Shown here piece by piece: positions 5,538 through 7,788 of a stretch of DNA of 7,788 nt (positions are counted from its first letter, which is position 1; each line of letters begins with the position of its first letter). Origin of the DNA: Clostridia bacterium (lineage in GTDB: Bacteria; Bacillota; Clostridia; Oscillospirales; Ruminococcaceae); the NCBI GenBank assembly GCA_009177225.1, contig WFLZ01000181.1, forward strand, positions 1 through 7,788, read 5' to 3'. The notes beneath the pieces are model-generated. The model did no database searches, was not told the origin of the DNA, and saw only the letters and a program-made list of their open reading frames with translations. Made by a program: the position numbers and the translations under genes.

Positions 5538-7231
5538 CAGATAAGAATACAGCCAAAATCTTCGGTTATACAGTCAAGTTCGTTGACCTGCAAAAGAAAA
5601 ACCGCATTGATAAGTGAAACGACCATATCCACTTTACCTGCGGATTTCTTTTTGTTAACATATTGATTCAGATTTGTATCATAAGTACACCGTGCATTCT
5701 GAAAATTTATCTCCAGCATAAGGTTTTCCGAGTACCTGAATTTCTGGCTTAAAATGCGTTCTTTAAGCAGTTTAGTCGGACGGTGCAGGACGCTTGAATG
5801 CTGTCTGATTTCAACGCATTCTATCGGATTTTCGGAATTTTCGAGCTTCTGAACCGTTGAAATTGCATTGTTTCGGTCAAATCCGAGCTGAACTATTCGG
5901 ATACCGAATTTTTCCTCTAAACTCATAATAAAATCTTCCACAAAAAGATAGTCTATGACTTCGTCACCACATTCAAAACAAACTCCGGAGTCAATAAGCT
6001 TCTGATAGTCGACCTTTTCGGTTTCGGACTTTTCTTTTTTGCGGTCTTTCGGGATAAATCCCCACACTTTAGCATAAATAATGCCGTCTGCATATGTCAC
6101 CATTGCAACGGCGGTATTGTCGGTAGTCTGTGAAAGGTCAAGTCCCAGATAGACATCACGACCATACCAAAATTCAGCGTCATATGGTGATTTGCACTGT
6201 CTAAGCTCGGTGATATCGATATATCCCTCAGTTCCAAGACCTTTGTACTGAATATTAAGGTGTTTACAGAGAAAATTTTCACGCTTATTCTTGTACAATA
6301 CAGCCTTCTGTCGCTTGTTGCACAAGTCATCAAAGATATATGGGTGAGCGTAAGCAACAGGATTAGCCTGATATATAGCCAAATCTTCCGTTTTCCATGC
6401 GTCACCGGACTTGTACTGGTCGTCCGGTTCGTAAAGAAGCGCAAAAATCCGCTGATTTTCAAACAGACCGTCCAGTGACTTCTTAGCTATGTCAATTTCC
6501 TCAAGCATAGCGTTGTTGTCATTGGGATATTGAGTTGAAATGATAATGCCAAGTTTTTCGTGAAGCGTAATCTGTGAAGAACGCATAGCCTCAATGGGAT
6601 AGTTGTCCATACCTCCGCACTCATCGGCAAGAAACATATTGGCAAGCTTGCCGTCCATTTTGTCGTTTGAATAAGCAAGAGGCGTGTATTCGCTTTCTGT
6701 AAGCTTACAGCGAATTTCTTTCCGTAGGGTCTTAAAAATTTTTTCGTCAGCTAGGCACGGACTTGATTTAATGATTTTCTTTATTGCAAGCTGTAACTCA
6801 GAAGAAAGTTTCAAATCGGGTGCAACACTGAAAAAACGGCTGAATTTCGGTTCTGTAAGCAGTCCGATAATAAAAATAACCGCCGAAGTGAACGTTTTGA
6901 AGTTCTTTCGGGCGATTTCTAAAATTGCGGTCTGATAGTAGCGGAGACCGTCGGAACGCCTTACCGTACAGAATACCGCATAAATAAAGAAAAGTGCGTA
7001 ATCTTCCAGACCGTCAAGCATTGTCACCGACAAATCAGGATGTACCATGAGTTTCAGGAGTTTGGTGATTTTTTTCCAGCGTTTTTCATTGATATATATT
7101 TCAGGGTCTTTGCCGTTAGCTATGTCAAGCCATGCCTTTGCCTGTTTCTTGATATACTTACCGACAAAATCGTTGCTGTCCTCTGCACACCATAAAGTGT
7201 ACTTATAAGCCTTGCTGTTTTCAATCATCAT
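5537..7231 (-). CDS. terL: Terminase large subunit (HK97-like, Terminase_1 type)
   Basis: This 564-aa packaging motor has an N-terminal ATPase and a C-terminal nuclease. The ATPase shows the Walker A-like EIARKNFKT (105-113), Walker B FLADE (200-204, with D203 and E204), and the coupling segment IISTQYPN (230-237). The nuclease shows the three expected acidic sites of the RNase H-like fold: YLGLDLSQTTDNTA (D365), QLGFDRNN (D452) and AGKVDMVVSL (D535). It binds to the portal, translocates DNA using ATP and cuts the concatemer. The Phe where many ATPases have Gly in Walker A (RKNFK for RKNGK) occurs in this family. The start is one of two adjacent ATGs (7231 or 7228), overlapping the small terminase end by 11 or 8 nt. 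There is no strong SD, so coupling is likely. The length is normal and the gene looks intact. Confidence 0.96.
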   Translation of the reverse strand: MMIENSKAYKYTLWCAEDSNDFVGKYIKKQAKAWLDIANGKDPEIYINEKRWKKITKLLKLMVHPDLSVTMLDGLEDYALFFIYAVFCTVRRSDGLRYYQTAILEIARKNFKTFTSAVIFIIGLLTEPKFSRFFSVAPDLKLSSELQLAIKKIIKSSPCLADEKIFKTLRKEIRCKLTESEYTPLAYSNDKMDGKLANMFLADECGGMDNYPIEAMRSSQITLHEKLGIIISTQYPNDNNAMLEEIDIAKKSLDGLFENQRIFALLYEPDDQYKSGDAWKTEDLAIYQANPVAYAHPYIFDDLCNKRQKAVLYKNKRENFLCKHLNIQYKGLGTEGYIDITELRQCKSPYDAEFWYGRDVYLGLDLSQTTDNTAVAMVTYADGIIYAKVWGFIPKDRKKEKSETEKVDYQKLIDSGVCFECGDEVIDYLFVEDFIMSLEEKFGIRIVQLGFDRNNAISTVQKLENSENPIECVEIRQHSSVLHRPTKLLKERILSQKFRYSENLMLEINFQNARCTYDTNLNQYVNKKKSAGKVDMVVSLINAVFLLQVNELDCITEDFGCILI

Positions 7232-7667
7232 TCAGAAGCGACAAGAGCGGATTTTCATCTTTGCCCTGTAAACTTAGATTGGCAATTTTGGCTCTTGACT
7301 GTGGAGATAAACACAGTTCATTGCAATACCGGTGAAAAGCCTTTGTGTATCGGTCTTTGGTAGCCATAAGTGCTGTATCTTCCAGAATCTCCGGATTAGC
7401 ATTTATACGGCTCTCTATGGCACGCATACGGTCTATGCATATACTACACTCCGACAGCACGTAAACGTCCATAACGGCTAAAATATCGCTGTTTTCGAGG
7501 GACTTGACAATAAATCTGAAAATTTTCTTCTGTTCAGTGCTGAGATATTCCGGCGGTCTGGGTCTGCCGATGCCTTTGAGTTTCTTTTCAACGGATAATT
7601 TTGTTTCTTTTTCAGCTTTGGTAAGATGTTTTGTCGTTACATTTGCGGACATTGCCGGACGTGCCAT
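7221..7667 (-). CDS. terS: Terminase small subunit, P27 family
   Basis: This 148-aa protein recognises phage DNA (cos or pac) and directs the large subunit. The start ATG at 7667 (MARPAMSANV) has a strong SD, AAAGGAG, 8 nt upstream. The ATG at 7694 would put that SD inside the gene and is not preferred. Visible features: a basic N-terminus (TTKHLTKAEKETKLSVEKKLKG), the PPEYLSTEQKKIFRFIVKSLE segment, then ILAVMDVYVLSECSICIDRMRAIE, and the C-terminal FHRYCNELCLSPQSRAKIANL. The 'LS-x-EQK-x-x-F', 'D-x-x-x-L' and 'LGLSP-x-SRAK' pattern is typical of P27-type small terminases of Bacillota phages. It overlaps the large subunit gene. Confidence 0.92.
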   Translation of the reverse strand: MARPAMSANVTTKHLTKAEKETKLSVEKKLKGIGRPRPPEYLSTEQKKIFRFIVKSLENSDILAVMDVYVLSECSICIDRMRAIESRINANPEILEDTALMATKDRYTKAFHRYCNELCLSPQSRAKIANLSLQGKDENPLLSLLNDD

Positions 7668-7788
7668 TGTCTCATCTCCTTTCAAATTTTTCATTTAGGG
7701 AATATTTCACTCAGATATGGGGGCAGTTAGGTGTATGTTGAAAACTTTCAGAACCGTTCACGAGGTAGGGGGGACTATATCAAGAAGC
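7668..7788 (-). other. Leader upstream of the small terminase; possible cos region and end of an upstream gene
   Basis: No complete gene is visible in this 121-base stretch. On the minus strand it carries two C tracts, CCCCCC at 7768-7773 and CCCCC at about 7709-7713, and the terS SD at 7676-7682. A frame open from the window edge reads LLDIVPPTS then TGA at 7758-7760; it could be the C-terminus of an upstream gene, such as the HNH endonuclease often found here, but ten codons prove nothing. In cos-type HK97-like phages the cohesive-end site usually lies just before terS, so this is where one would look. I see no clear promoter. Confidence 0.3.

Noticed and set aside
6890..6920. Large terminase as a defective ATPase because Walker A has Phe where Gly is common
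   Set aside because: ARKNFK variants are known to me in Terminase_1 family members, and Walker B, the coupling segment and all nuclease Asp residues are present.
1..7788. tRNA genes, CRISPR arrays, insertion sequences, riboswitches, attachment sites
   Set aside because: I saw no cloverleaf-like sequence, regular repeats, transposase or terminal inverted repeats, and no integrase or att-like duplication in the window.

Overview
The window is the packaging and head-assembly block of a tailed temperate phage (siphovirus with an HK97-type head), almost certainly a prophage or phage of a low-to-mid GC Bacillota host, most likely a gut Clostridia of the Ruminococcus/Lachnospiraceae kind. This rests on the strong AGGAGGTGAT-type ribosome binding sites, the codon usage, the standard genetic code and the protein families. 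No host gene is present, so the host assignment is an inference. Every supported gene lies on the minus strand and is read from right to left.

Layout in transcription order: a short G/C-tract leader (7668-7788, possible cos region and perhaps the tail of an upstream gene); small terminase (7221-7667); large terminase (5537-7231); an HK97-type portal carrying a C-terminal EndoU-like nuclease domain (3687-5525); a small acidic gene, probably its immunity protein (3374-3703); two terminator-like hairpins in the only real intergenic gap of the block (3275-3373); U35 prohead protease (2711-3274); HK97-fold major capsid protein with an N-terminal coiled-coil delta domain (1575-2714); head-tail connector (1288-1578); head closure protein (940-1278); HK97 gp10-like protein (558-962); tail completion/terminator-like protein (232-558); and the N-terminal 76 codons of the major tail protein, cut by the window edge (1-228).

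How it works together: the terminases package DNA through the portal, the protease matures the capsid, and the connector, closure, gp10 and terminator proteins join head to tail. The genes abut or overlap (ATGA, TAATG, 8-26 nt overlaps), as expected of one translationally coupled late operon. The exception is the toxin-immunity cassette. About 200 extra residues follow the normal portal end, separated from it by a Gly-rich NHDEKGRF linker. They are AT-rich compared with the capsid genes, are followed by a small acidic overlapping gene, and are closed off by terminator-like hairpins. This looks like a toxin-immunity module inserted between portal and protease. Fusion to the portal would place about 12 toxin copies in each virion.

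The portal gene also appears to start at a rare ATT codon behind a near-perfect Shine-Dalgarno sequence. No stretch over 300 bases lacks a gene. I saw no tRNA, CRISPR array, insertion sequence or supported plus-strand gene.
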